Assembly (NCBI GenBank): GCA_963681505.1
Contig: OY811983.1
Coordinates: 6,755,001-6,819,000 of the forward strand
Reading direction: 5' to 3'
DNA: 64,000 nt
From: Eunapius fragilis
Taxonomy: Eukaryota > Porifera > Demospongiae > Spongillida > Spongillidae
In this document: piece after piece, positions 1 through 13,369 of the stretch
How the letters are laid out: each line of letters opens with the position of its first letter
Position numbering within the stretch: position 1 is the stretch's first letter
Notes under the pieces: model-generated
What the model saw: the letters and a program-made list of their open reading frames with translations, nothing else
What the model was told of the DNA's origin: nothing
Database searches by the model: none
Translations under genes and position numbers: made by a program

Positions 1-66
1 ACTAATGATTAACAATATGAGAAGCTAAACAGACATTAAGCCGGTTGTGGAGAACTGCCAACGAAC

Positions 67-112
67 CTTTACACCTCTAGGTCCTGCTGGGCCAGTTTGT
101 CCTGCTGGTCCC

Positions 113-144
<32 letters not shown>

Positions 145-222
145 TGTGTGTGTGTGTGTACAAGGTAACGTTACTGGTATGCACTTTGCACCACATGTGC
201 ATATGTGTATGTGTATGTGTGT

Positions 223-296
<74 letters not shown>

Positions 297-459
297 TTGC
301 TCACAGCCTCTCCAGTAGGTCCTGGTAGCCCGGAAGAGCCTGCATTGCCGGGAAGGCCAGGTGCTCCTGATCCCCCCTTGGCCCCCGGTGCTCCCCTTCT
401 ACCCTGGTCTCCCTGGGCACCTCGTGCTCCGGCATCTCCTTGTGACCCTTGCTCACCCT

Positions 460-499
<40 letters not shown>

Positions 500-2105
500 G
501 GAAGGGGGAGTGATTAGGAGTGATCCCCACACAACAATGCTACGACTTACCACAGGCCCCTTGGGTCCCAGTGGACCTTTGAAACCAGACTGTCCTCCAC
601 GACCCTTGAGAGAGAAATTAATTTTTTTCAAAAAATTATTAAAACAGGGAACAAAAATATGCGATATGGTGGTCAACACATCCCACATGTGCCACATGTA
701 CATACCTGAGGCCCAGTAGGTCCATCAGGGCCTGGTACTCCAGGGAGTCCTAGTGGACCCTGACAACCATCAGTTGAGGGAGGAAGGGAGATAAGTTATT
801 AATTTTTAAAAAACACATGCGAGGTGACAGCGCTTACAGCATCCCCTGATGCTCCAGGTGCACCAGCCTGCCCTGGGACACCAATCACACCCTGGGAGGG
901 TAAGGAGGAAAACACAGTTAACATCATGGTGCATCGTAAGGACTCTTTGTGTACCTTGTTGCCAACATGACCTGGTACACCAAGGCTGCCTGTATCTCCA
1001 TAGTCACCCTAGAAAGTAAGAGGCATTGCAGTATGGTGTGGTTCAGAGTGATGGGGGTGGAGAAGGGGCAGGGTTTAAGGGGAAAGGGGTGGGGCAGGGG
1101 CGGAGTGTGAGGGCAAGGGGTGGGGTAGGGAGTGGGGTGGATTCAGAAAGAACAAGAATGGGGGGGGGGGGGGGGGGGGGGATATCTAGAAGACACATAC
1201 CCTTGGGCCAGGTGATCCAGGAGGCCCAGTGAGACCTGGATTTCCACGTGCTCCCTTATCATGTCAGGGCAGAAGAGTGAGAGGAGGGAACTTGAAGAAA
1301 TATGAACAACAGACCTTAACTCCGCTAAGCTCAGGGGCGGGGCCTTTTGGATCAAAGAAGCCAGCTGGTAGGATCTGGTTGGGTGAAAGCTCTGCAGTGA
1401 TTGGCCACGCCCATCTTTAGCACAAGGACTTACGGCGGGGGCGCCAGGTGATCCTGCATTTCCCACTGGTCCTGCTGGGCCAGTGTCACCCTATGGCCAT
1501 ATATGGTCAAACAACAGGACAAAGCAAAAACTTGGAGACTGACCTTTGGACCCTGGTTTCCAGGCTTTCCATTTTTACCATCTAAGCCGGAAAAACCCTT
1601 GGGAGTGAAGGAATGAAAGTGGATGAGAGAGTTAATGATAAGAAGGGTGCTGAACAGGGTTAAAACAATTTTTTAATTTTTCTCATTGGTTCTAGAGGAC
1701 CGTAAAACATGGCCAACCGCTCTGCTCGTGTGTATATGTACTTACAGCATCTCCAGGTGGTCCTGGTGGTCCAGGCTAGAGTGAAAGTAAAAATGAATTA
1801 ATAGCATATTATGTTTTGGAAGAAAAAAAAAGTGAAATTAATTAATATATAGTTCCGCTGCACTTACGGGACCAGTTGGATTTGCTGGTTCTCCCTTCTG
1901 ACCAGGCGGGCCCATCTGTAGCAACCAGAGAAAGACAGAAATGCGAATTCAAAGGCAAAAATGGTTGATTCGCGTTGTTCAAATTGATCCCTTCAGCATC
2001 TCCATTCGCCCCCATTAATCCCGGCCCTTTATACTTTCAGCTCACCACTGCAAATGCCGTCGAGGCAAAGGCAAGACAAGCGCAAAGGAGTACTGTCTTG
2101 GTCAT
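67..2105 (-). CDS. collagen alpha chain, N-terminal part, runs off left edge
   Basis: A secreted triple-helical collagen for the extracellular matrix. Reading leftward, the visible exons are 2046-2105, 1868-1915, 1746-1775, 1544-1597, 1434-1490, 1201-1254, 955-1008, 838-891, 706-759, 551-604, 305-457 and 67-111, all bounded by GT..AG. The first exon encodes 20 residues starting MTKTVLLCACLAFASTAFA, a clean signal peptide. Gly-X-Y repeats begin straight after the next codon, with no globular N-propeptide. Later exons are 54, 153 or 45 bp and keep the Gly-X-Y phase. Exons 1434-1490 (57 bp) and 1868-1915 break the triplet pattern, so the N-terminal helix has short imperfections. The C-terminal domain lies outside the window, so fibrillar and non-fibrillar types cannot be told apart. 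Some introns are (TG)n or a pure G run. Confidence 0.88.
110..292. repeat. (TG)n microsatellites in collagen intron
   Basis: Two long TG/CA tracts (about 111-158 and 198-292) fill the minus-strand collagen intron between exons 305-457 and 67-111. On the coding strand they read (CA)n. Confidence 0.9.
460..498. repeat. 39-nt homopolymer G run next to a splice acceptor
   Basis: An uninterrupted run of G (C on the collagen coding strand) ends within three bases of exon 305-457 and acts as its polypyrimidine tract. The exact length is probably uncertain because homopolymers assemble poorly. Confidence 0.8.
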
Positions 2106-5100
2106 TTTAGTTCGCTGGACGCTCTCAAAGTTGCACACAGGTCTGTCTATCTACCAACCAGATAGCTAGTTGGAGAACTACTGACCGTGGGATATACCTA
2201 GTCAATGCCACCTGTTGGGCCTAACTTAGGTACGAGAGAGACAAGGAGCAGCTGGCCTGCACTAAGCTAACTCACTGGGAGATTAGTGAGGAAATATGGA
2301 GGCAAGAGCAGATAAACCTCCAGCCCTTCCTGGTTCTGACAATGGTGGTATTGAAAGGGAGGGCCTGTAGTTAGACTACAAAAAGGTCACAGGCCTTTGT
2401 GTAGGCTGAGCCATGTGGGGATGAGTCTACAGGTGAAAAAGGGGTGCCATATCTAATCGTATGGGTGTGTTGGGAAAGAGAATAGATTGTTGGCTCACTG
2501 ACAAGACCCAGATTAGAGCGAAAGCTAAGCCAAGTCCATACAAAGCCAAAATTTAAACAGACAACAAAAAGAAAGAGGAGCAGGCAATGTGCCAGCTTAC
2601 CTATCTGCCTAAGGTGTCAAACAACATGGCACGATGGTTGCCTGTCCTGTCTAAAGCCTTTGCAGCAACTGTGTAGTCTACTGGTTGGTGACCTGCAGGT
2701 GCTGCTTCATTGTTCAGGTGGCACAACACTGTTAACTTTCTTGCAACTTACTTGCCTTGTAAAAGCAAAATCTCACCCCCTTCGTCTTGGCCTTCAAAAC
2801 CAGCTAGGTCTTATATAGCATCACCACTGCGGACCAGATGATGTTGCTGTAGGTCACATGATGCTGCTGTAGATCACATGATGTCGCTACTACATTACAT
2901 CCCCTTATGTTTAGGTGCTCATTAAAGAAGGTAGTGTCAATAGCTACGGGCATCAATAACTAGGGGTGCATGGAGTTAAGGGACAAGGCAGAATATGTAC
3001 GGGGTAATGAAATGTGCAGTTGCTGTAATGTATGTGTAGGTGGAAGCAATGATGGATCATTTTGGTGCAAGAGGGTCTGTATACAGTCAAAGTTATGTCA
3101 TGGGAGCCTCAGAAAGTAGTACCAATGTAGACTGAACTGTACGGGGTAATGAAATGTGCAGTTGCTGTAATGTATGTGTAGGTGGAAGCAATGATGGATC
3201 ATTTTGGTGCAAGAGGGTCTGTATACAGTCAAAGTTATGTCATGGGAGCCTCAGAAAGTAGTACCAATGTAGATTGAACTGAACACCACTTGCTGCAATG
3301 ATTATAAATTACTGGCAGTGTATAAGTTTGCACATGCTCTCTTTAGGCCTTATTCTTGGAAAGTTGTTCATATACATGATCTGTTCTGCTTAATTCCGTC
3401 TCCCATGGATTATACAATTAGTGCAACTACTAAAGGCACAAGCTGGAATAATGAATCCATCTCTGTGCCTATCCAAAATGGGCACAGTGAAATCCATTTT
3501 AATATTAAATTGATTACAAATGAATCTCTGATCACATTAAACTTCGAGAACTTCAGCGAAGAAATTTTCACCGGCGCCATCTAACACATCCTTGGACACA
3601 ATGTAAAAAGCAACAATAGCCATGCCAAACTGTGATACTGCCAAGTCAAATCGTACATGTGCTGCCCACGTCTCTGTGGTCTGTACGCATTGTCCATGCA
3701 GGACCTGTTAAGAACTTATACATATAACGATACTCTGCACATCAAGGAGGTACCTGTACCATTACAGACGCGATGATGTGGGGGGTTGGTCGGCAGCGAT
3801 GATCGAGGATGCTCAACTGAAGAAGTCTGGACCTTCAGTGCGTGTTATGTACTTGATGTTGCATAGGTAGATGCTTGGCAGGGCACTTTCTGACGAAAGT
3901 TTGCTTTTAGTCGTAGGTTTTAATATGATCGCACGAGATTTTCCATGCATGCAGCAAGAATTGTGATGCATGTATCTGAAACCAATCAGGCCACGAGCAA
4001 AGCGCCGAAAGCCCGCCTGTCGCCAAAAAAGTGCAAAAATATTATAGGAAGCTAATTACTTCGAGACGCGCGCGGATAAAGGGAGTACGTGGAGGACCGT
4101 ATGGATAAAAGCCTGTTCATTGACCTGTGTTGTTGCTAGTGCATGGAAAGGTAGACTCGCAAGCTGGACCTACATCTTTTATTGAAAAGGCAATCTTCGA
4201 TCGATACTGATACACAACGGACTGGTCTGGTTTGCGAGTCTACACTCGGAAAGATGAAATACGAATTTATTATAAAAACAAAAATAAAAATAACCCAATC
4301 AGAAATAAAATATCAACGCCTCAGTATCAGTTGTAATTTGCGCGGAAAGGACAGAGGGGAAAAAAAAAAAAAAACGAATCAATTTATTTGAATCACTTGT
4401 ATAAATCACCGTATGAATGAGCAACTCTTACGTAAAGCTTGCGCAAATGTGCTCACATCAAGCTTACGCTATTGTGCTTAATCATATGAAAAAAAAATCA
4501 AAAATAGATTCGTGCGAGCTGACACTCTCTATACGTCTAAAAATAATAAAGACCTAGCTTCTCGACTAGCCACTTGCTCGTCCAAGGCAAAGTCAGTGGT
4601 TCTTACCGAACTCTACGGGCGGCTGAAACTTCGCCTGGTATATACGAGCTAATGCATTGCCATCCTTGCCCGTAGCATCGGTCAAAGTGATGTAGGGTAG
4701 ATATAGTTAGCATTTTGTGTACATTGTGTGTAGTCTAGTTGTATATGTTTATAGATCAGTGTATTTGTGTAAATATTATTATGACCAAATCATTCAAGTT
4801 GCTAACCCTAGCCGGGGGCCATAAAATCGCGCGCGCCCCAACCGATATATATATGTTACATTGGTTGTTGAGGTATTTGGTGGTTGGGGGGAATGAGGCA
4901 CTACAACAGACATGCGAAGTAGACATTTTATAAATTACTAAATGTAGGTCTGTAATTTTGTACATGTATGTAATTTTTTACACATGAATTAGGAGGGTCA
5001 ACTTAAAAAATGGTATAGCGTACATGCTTTTCCTTTTAATTAAGAAGTAAGTTTAATTTCACGATGGAGCTAGCTTTACTAATGATACACGCGTAGTCGT

Positions 5101-6070
5101 GCTTTTCAGTTTTAGAGAGGTCAACTTTCGGTACAACGTAACTGCATACATACTTACATGTACCAAACGTTTATATTGCACTCTCCGACTAATTACGTAA
5201 TAATGAGCGCTGTTGGTACAAACGCGCTTCCATGTCCGAGCAGTTTTAATTATACCTAGCTTATTTCGACCCCTGCTGGATGGATGACGCATATCAGGGG
5301 TATACCACGTTCAGACGGTGTCCGAGGCCCGAGTTTTCATGACTTTATAGCTCAGGTGTATCCTGTGCATGTGTATCGTTTTGAAATCATTATAACTACT
5401 TATAATTGAAGTGGGGAAACTGCAATAAGTGCCGTATTTTATGGAAGGAGCAAGTCTCATAGTGAAGCGACAGCTGGATTAGAGTCATGATGCCTTAGCT
5501 CCGGATGAAGTGAGGAGCCACTGATAGATATTGAAAAACGTTGTCCCGAGCGTCGGCTGTCGCTTGGAGAAGTGCAGCAATATGCGAGCGTCGTGGCAAC
5601 GACAATAGGCCCATGTTTCAGTCACCGGCACCAAGTCTATTGACTTTAATAATTTTTAATTTCATTAAAAAAGCTCAGACAAGTAGTAGCGGGAGAATAC
5701 GGTGCCGCCTCCCCCATAAAGGCCGCATGTGGCCGTACGGGCTCTTCTGTATCACTAGTGAAAAGCCAGCGGCGCTAATCATATTCACCGTCCATTGGTG
5801 TTGCTCTAGCGCTCTCCGTAGAGGGCTTCGTTCGTTGTTCTCCGTGTTGCGAGCCGTATTGTTGTGGACCAAATAGCTTTTGTTACAAAAATGGCGCAGC
5901 GCCCGCCCTGCGAGAGTTCACTCTGTATTGGTTGGCCGTGGGCTCAGTATTTTCCCAGTAGAAACGGCAGGTCTGGTGCGGTAGTTCGCCCCTTGCATTT
6001 TTTGTTGCACCTTGTATACGCCGCCTTATACCTGCGGCTGTGTATAGTGTAGCAATACCTTCGTCCGGCA
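2106..6070. other. spacer between divergent collagen genes
   Basis: Nearly 4 kb separates the start codons of two outward-reading collagen genes. I see no convincing coding exon in it. The open frames at 3318-3584 and 5541-5876 have no splice context or family resemblance that I recognise. The spacer should hold both promoters and possibly shared control elements. It also holds a 140-bp tandem duplication near 3.0-3.3 kb and AT-rich stretches around 4.2-5.1 kb. Confidence 0.6.
2998..3278. repeat. 140-bp direct tandem duplication
   Basis: The block starting TACGGGGTAATGAAATG at about 2998 is repeated at about 3138. The two 140-bp copies are almost identical; one difference is C versus T near the end (GTAGACTGAACT / GTAGATTGAACT). 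It lies in the shared collagen spacer. Confidence 0.9.
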
Positions 6071-9000
6071 ATGAGGTGAGCAAAACAGCGAATACCCAAA
6101 TCTGAGAGCTGTCGTTAAATGTGCACTGCTGCCTTTAAAAATAAATAATAATCTGCTTCGCCATATGGGTCTCCGTATCTCGAAAGCGTCCTAGCATGCA
6201 GCCTTTGCACGACCGAGGTGCACACACGCACACTCTCACATGTACACCCTCACATGTACACCTTGTGAATTAATGGCTCTGCGTCCCTAGGTCACTCGTG
6301 CTGCTCGTGGCCCTGCTGCTGTGCCAGTCTCTTTCAGCCAACTCTCAAACCTGTCGCGTTCAAGGTAAGGAATCGTACGTATACTTGTATAGTGCGTGTT
6401 AAAGATCCCCCCCCCCCCCCCCCCCCTCTTCCCCTTTGCAGACCTCGTGCAAAGCTGGCACTCTGCGAGTACAAACATGTTCATAACTCCAACTCCGACG
6501 CCTGCTTGCGCGAGAGGATCGGCATTAGAAACAGCACTCACAGCGATCCTGTCCAACTTCCAGGCACCAGCGGCTCCGTTGGACTTCGGGACAAACAGCG
6601 GTATCGACGCTAGTAACTTCTTTATAAATCCGTTCTGCATTTTGGCCAGAGTCAGCGCACCCGTTGGTAACACGGCCCCACTGTTCATAATATACGACGG
6701 CGGGTTCGGGGAGCAGGGTAGTCTGAACATTACGGCCAACGGCACGACCCTGACCCTGTACGGATCCACCTTCACAACCAGCCGGGACTTGACCGGTGGG
6801 ATGAGATCGCTCGAGTTCTGCTACAGCAATGGCATTATGTCGTTGTACGAGAACTGCACGGTGGTTGAGAGTCACGCCTTTGCCCTCCCATCTATTAACG
6901 CGCCTTCTGGTGGCGGGGAGGTTGTAGCCTACCTCAGTCCTTTCAAGAGGTTTGATAATACTGACCCAGCTTTTACTTTTGCTGTGAGTCCCCGTAGTAG
7001 TCCTTTTACATAGAAGGATTTAATCACTAAGCATATATATATCTCTCCCTCATTTTCACTCTCTCCCTCTCCCTCCTCACTATCACTACTCTTTCCCTCC
7101 CTCCCTCTCTCTCTCCCCCCCTCCCCCTCCCCCTCTGCACCACAGGGTACTGTAGAGCAGGTTGCTCTGATCTCCTGTAACCAGCCAACTGCGCAGTGCA
7201 TAGCTATCCCACCAAACTGCGCCCTCCCTGTCACCGTTACTCTTGACACAGCTGTTCAGCAGCTCACAGCAGCACAGACCACTGCAGCACCCACCCAGGT
7301 GAGCAGCTCCGCCCCCTTTAGCTCCGCCCCTTTTAGTAGTGAACTGGTTTTCAGCTCTGTATAACATTTTTACTGGGGTGTGGTTAGTGGGTGTGGTTAG
7401 TGAGCTTTACTATCCCCAGGCACCAACCCAAGGAAACCTTCTAATCAAAGGCGTAAGGACCCCACCCCCTCCTTTTGCATAAACATCTAAATTGATGTAC
7501 TCTCCTCCCCAGGCCAAGGGTGCTAAGGGAGAGGCTGGAGATGTTGTCTTTGGACCAGTACGTTTAACCCTTTGTAGTCTGGTGTGATGTCACCAACGCT
7601 ATGTTAACAATTTGACAGCCTGGACTTCCTGGACCATCAGGGCCTGACGGAACAAAGGTTTGTAACAGGACCCAGTGTAACAAGAACATCACCCTCCTTC
7701 CCCACCTCCCTCCTCCCTCCTCCTGATCACCCTCCTCCCTCCTCCCCACCTCTCTCCTCCCCATCACCCTCTTCCCTCCTCCCATCACCCTCCTCCCCAT
7801 CTCCCTCCTTCCCATCTCCCTCCTCCCCATCACCCTTTTTCTGTAGGGGTCGAAGGGACCTCCTGGTACACCTGGCATCCCTGGTAGAAAAGGACCTACA
7901 GTAAGCAAGGACTGGGGAAGAGGGGTTAGAAAATTAATAAATTTTTAAAAATTTATCACATAGGGAGACCCAGGTCTTCCGGGTCTTCCAGGACCAATTG
8001 GACCCCCTGGACCCCCCGGGGATGCTTCATACATTGTAAGTCAATCTGGCTACTGTGTGTTAATTATAATCCAGTTGTCCCCCTCCACCCCCCCTTTCTC
8101 CTCCCTCCTTCCTCCCTCCTTTAGTCTAGCTCCGATTCATCCTCACTTGACAAAGGTGTTAACCTACCAGATCAGACCAAAGGTGTTTCCAGTGGCTGCA
8201 CTCCTGTAAGCAATCAGATGTTCTAATTAATGCACACCTGCAAACTTCAATGATCTCCCTCTTAAGGGTGACCCTGGACCACGCGGTCCACCAGGCCCCC
8301 AAGGAAGAATAGGACCCACTGTAAGTTGGTGGGTGATGAGGACATGATGGTGATTGTGGGAATGACTATGGTGATGGTGATGGTGATTGTGGTTATTTGA
8401 TGACAAGGATGGTGATGATAATGGTGATAATGGTGATGACTGGTGGTGATGGTGATGTCTGGTGGTGATGGTGATGACTGGTGGTGATGGTGATTGTGGT
8501 GGTGCTAGTGATGTGATAGTGATGCTCCTCCCCTTCCCCAGGGATCACCTGGTCAAGATGGTATTGTAGGACCAGCTGGAGACAGAGGACCGCCTGTGAG
8601 TGATATGATGACCTAGGTGTGTCCAGGCTTTCGAAAGGTTTTCCTCCTTGCACAAAGGGCCCCCTGGGAGCGTCGGGCCCCCCTGGTACTAGGGGAAGAG
8701 ATGGAGAAAAAGGTCCCCAGGGGGCACCGGGCCTTCCTGGAATTACTGGTTCTCAGGGAGATAAGGTGACGCATTAGCTGGCTGGCTAACACATGCTCTT
8801 ATGCAATGCCTGCTCTCACAGGGAGAAATTGGGTACCCTGGACCACAAGGGATTCAAGGAGACAAGGGACTGCCTGTAAGTGGGTGTGACCATTGTAACC
8901 AGCTTGCTTCAATGCTCTGTCATCCCAACAGGGATCTCCTGGGCCAGTCGGACCAATAGGAAGACCTGGATTGGATGGTGCCCCTGTAAGGAATGACGAC

Positions 9001-11626
9001 CTGTCGCTGCATTGATATTCACACACAAACACACACACACCATATACACACACCACACACGCCACACACCATATACACACACCATATACACACACCACAC
9101 ACACCATATACACACACCACACACAAACCATATACACACACCATATACACACCACACAGGGTGCATCTGGTGATGCTGGATTGCCTGGTCCAACTGGAAA
9201 TCCTGTAAGTTAACATGCGTTAGTTTTATAGATGCATGGAGTTAGTATAATGGACCTTGGTCCTTGTAGTCCTCCATATTTCCCCAATGGACCTTGGTCC
9301 TTGTAGTCCCTCCATATTCCCCAATGGACCTTGGTCCTTGTAGTCCCTCCATATTTCCCCAATGGACCTTGGTCCTTGTAGTCCTCCATATTTCCCCAAT
9401 GGACCTTGGTCCTTGTAGTCCTCCATATTCCCTAATGGACTTGTCCATGTAGTCCTCCATATTTCCCTAATGGACCTTAGTCCTTGTAGTCCCTCCATAT
9501 TTCCCCAATGGACCTTGGTCCTTGTAGTCCCTCCATATTTCCCCAATGGACCTTGGTCCTTGTAGTCCCTCCATATTTCCTAATGGACCTTGGTCCTTGT
9601 AGTCCCTCCATATTTCCTAATGGACCTTGGTCCTTGTAGTCCCTCCATATTTCCCCAATGGACCTTGGTCCTTGTAGTCCTCCATATTTCCCCAATGGAC
9701 CTTGGTCCTTGTAGTCCCTCCATATTTCCCCAATGGACCTTGGTCCTTGTAGTCCCTCCATATTTCCCCAATGGACCTTGGTCCTTGTAGTCCCTCCATA
9801 TTTCCTCAATGGACCTTGGTCCATGTAGTCCCTGCATATTTCCTCAATGGACCTTGGTCCATGTAGTCCTCCATATTCACCACTACACCACTCTAGTGGC
9901 ATATTACATAACATCTCACTCCTCACCCCATCCCATCATTTCATCTCTCCCATATCTCATTTTGTCTCTCTCCCTCCCTCCCTCCCTCCCCCTCCTCCCT
10001 CCCTCCCTCCCTCCCTCCCTACTCACAGGGGCCACCTGGCATTCAAGGTCCATCAGGAGACATTGGACCCACTGGACCACCTGTAAGATGACCTGTGACT
10101 TCATAACAGAGAGGCCATATTATTACATAACATCCCTCCCACATCAAACCAGGGAATAACTGGAGAGGCCGGAGCTCCTGGGGCCAAGGGATCCTCAGTA
10201 TGTTAAATAGTCAATGTGGTTCCCTTGCCATGCCTCCTGCCACACCTTCCTAGGGACCAATAGGACCAAGGGGACTTCCGGGACAGCGAGGTGTACCAGG
10301 ATCCCCCGTGAGTTAAGAACCTTCCTCCTTCCTCTCCCTCCCTCCCTCACTCCCCCCTCTCCTTAACCCCTCCCTCCTCTCCTTCCCTCCCTCTCTCCCA
10401 GGGACGGGATGGCACACCAGGGTCACAGGGACCTCCTGGTATTGATGGTATCCCTGGAGCAGAAGGATCTGCTGGTGCCTCTGGTCCAATAGGAACACCA
10501 GTAAGTTGTCCCCCCCCCCCACTGCATTGAGTGGGCTTTATTTGGAGATTGTGTGGTACAGTGGTCCTATCCCTTCTCATCTTCCCACCTCCTCCCCACT
10601 TTAACCTTAGGGTCACCCTGGTAATGAAGGATCCCAGGGAGAGAAGGGAGTAGCAGTAAGTGTCATTATGTCTTGTGGGTTTCACTTTCACTTCCCTACG
10701 CTGCCCCTCCTCCCCAAAAGGGAACACCAGGACCCCCAGGCCCAACAGGGCCAACAGGACAATCTGGACAACCTGTTAGTTCACCTGTTGACAGCACCTC
10801 TTTGTTCTAAATAATGCCACCTGTACACCCAGGGAGATGTTGGCCCGGTAGGACCTCCTGGTCAGAAGGGAGAGAGGGTACGTTGAACTAGAACCACATA
10901 CACACACACACACACAACATCATGGCTGTCTGTATGGGTTTAGGGTTACGATGGAGCTGCTGGATCCAGAGGACCGCCTGGGGACCAGGGAGTTCTTGTA
11001 AGGCATCCCAACACAAATGTCCATTGTTATTAGTGTGTGTACATGTGTGTGGGTGTGGTCTTACCCTAGGGAGCCTCTGGTGATATTGGTCTGTCTGGAA
11101 AGGATGGTACAGATGGTCAAGTGGTAAGCATACATCACATCTGCACACAACACCAGCACACCAACACACACACCAACACATCTACACACTGGTGGGCTAA
11201 TCTCCATGTTCTGTTCTCATGGTAACAGGGTGCACCTGGTAATCCTGGTACTGTGGGACCAACTGGACTTCCTGGTGACAGAGTAAGCCACACCCACTCA
11301 ACTTCTCCACCCACCAGATTATTCAACTACCCTAGCCACACCCTAGCCACACCCTACCCACTATAAGCTAAATATGTGCATTATTCCTTAATGCATTAGG
11401 GTGCTGCAGGAGCTCGGGGGTATCCCGGGTACACAGGACAGCCTGGGCCCAAGGGAGGGGCAGGTCTACCCGGTCCACCCGGTCCCCAGGGAACTAAAGG
11501 CACAAGAGGACTGCCAGGCCCTTCAGGAGCTGACGGTATCCCAGGAGACAAGGTAAAAATAGGGAGGAGGGAAAACCATTTTTTACATGCCCCACTTCCC
11601 CCCCACCCCACCCCCCCACACACACA

Positions 11627-11688
<62 letters not shown>

Positions 11689-13308
11689 TTAGGGTCCAGT
11701 TGGTTCCAGGGGTCTCCCTGGAGCACCAGGTTCCCAGGGTCAAAAGGTGAGCTATTTCTATCCCCCCCCCCCCCCCCCCCGCACCTCCCTTACCCTCATG
11801 TTCTTCTTGCTCTGCCCATAGGGACAACAAGGACCTGATGGAACCCCAGGACCAGTGGGAGATGTGGTATGTGTTGTACCCCACACTTCACAGTGGTTCT
11901 TTGCAGCACCACATTAACACACACACACACATACGTACACACACACACATCATAGGGTGTAGCTGGGTCAAGTGGACCAAGAGGACCAACTGGACCCTCA
12001 GGAGCAACTGTAAGTGCCCCCCCCCATCCATATTGATACATAGGTACCAGCATTAATTTGTGTACCATATTGTGAATTACATCATTCCAGCCATAATTAA
12101 TGTCATTTAGTATAATTTAGAATATGCTCCGTTTTAACATCTGGTTGGACATTAGTTGCTGTATGCAAGTTCTGCTGTTTGGGCTGATTCCTTACATCAA
12201 CTAATCAATAAATATGGACTGGGGAGGAGGTAGCCTGCTGTTAACACCTTGCCCCCCCCCCCCCCCCTTTCCCCAGGGTTTGCCTGGGAAAGATGGTGCA
12301 CCAGGCTTCACAGGGACACCTGGAAATCCTGTAAGTAGCTACAAGCCCTTCTCACACATGCCAAATGAGCCACACCCCCACAGGGCCTTCCCGGCAAAGA
12401 TGGGCTCCCAGGACCACCAGGTCTGAGGGGAGAGAAGGGTGCCACAGGGGACAGAGGTGCATCTGGAGATCCAGGACAGCCCGGAGCAGCTGTACGTTAA
12501 TCCTTGGGGAGCCCCAAGGTCCACTTTGCTGCAAGCAACCACATCATCAGACTGTTGGTTCTGTAGGGCCTTCGAGGAGAGATAGGTACGCCTGGTACAG
12601 ATGGTCAGGATGGTGATCCTGGACTACCAGGGGCTCAGGGCTTAGCTGGACCAGCCGGACCTCAGGTTTGGAGTGATAATGGAATTGAGAGGCACCGTCA
12701 CCTCCACCATTCCCCTACTACACACCACACCATTCCCCTACTACACACCACCACCATCACACCATTCCCTACTACACACCACCACCACCACACCATTCCC
12801 TACTACACACCACCACCATCACACCATTTCCTACTACACACCACCACCATCACACCATTCCCCTACTACACACCACCACCATCACACCATTCCCTACTAC
12901 ACACCACCACCATCACACCATTCCCTACTACACACCACCACCATCACACCATTCCCTACTACACACCACCACCACCACCATCACCATTCCCTACTACACA
13001 CCACCACCATCACCTCCACCATTCCCCTACTACACACCACCACCATCACCTTCACCATTCCTCCTTTGCTCTCCACTACAGGGTGACAGGGGAGCCCCTG
13101 GTGCTGTTGGAGCCCCAGGACAGAAGGGTGATATTGGTCTGCAGGGACCTGTTGGAAAAGCAGGAGCAGATGGAACTCCAGTAAGAGCCCACCCCAGGCA
13201 CATTTTAACATAATGTATGATGCATCCCATTGTAGGGTTCACCAGGAACAGCAGGTTTAGCCGGAGCATTTGGTCCCCCTGGAGATACGGTGTGTGTGTG
13301 TGTGTGCG

Positions 13309-13369
<61 letters not shown>

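Noticed and set aside
3318-3584. 88-codon frame in the collagen spacer
   Set aside because: AT-rich, no homology recognised, no exon context; likely chance.
5541-6083. Frames of 60-110 codons upstream of the fibrillar collagen
   Set aside because: They overlap the likely promoter/5' UTR, run on both strands and resemble nothing known; the signal-peptide exon is better explained by ATGAG at 6071.
6273-6290. ATGGCTCTGCGTCCCTAG as collagen start
   Set aside because: It hits a stop after five codons; its final TAG is the acceptor AG of exon 2.
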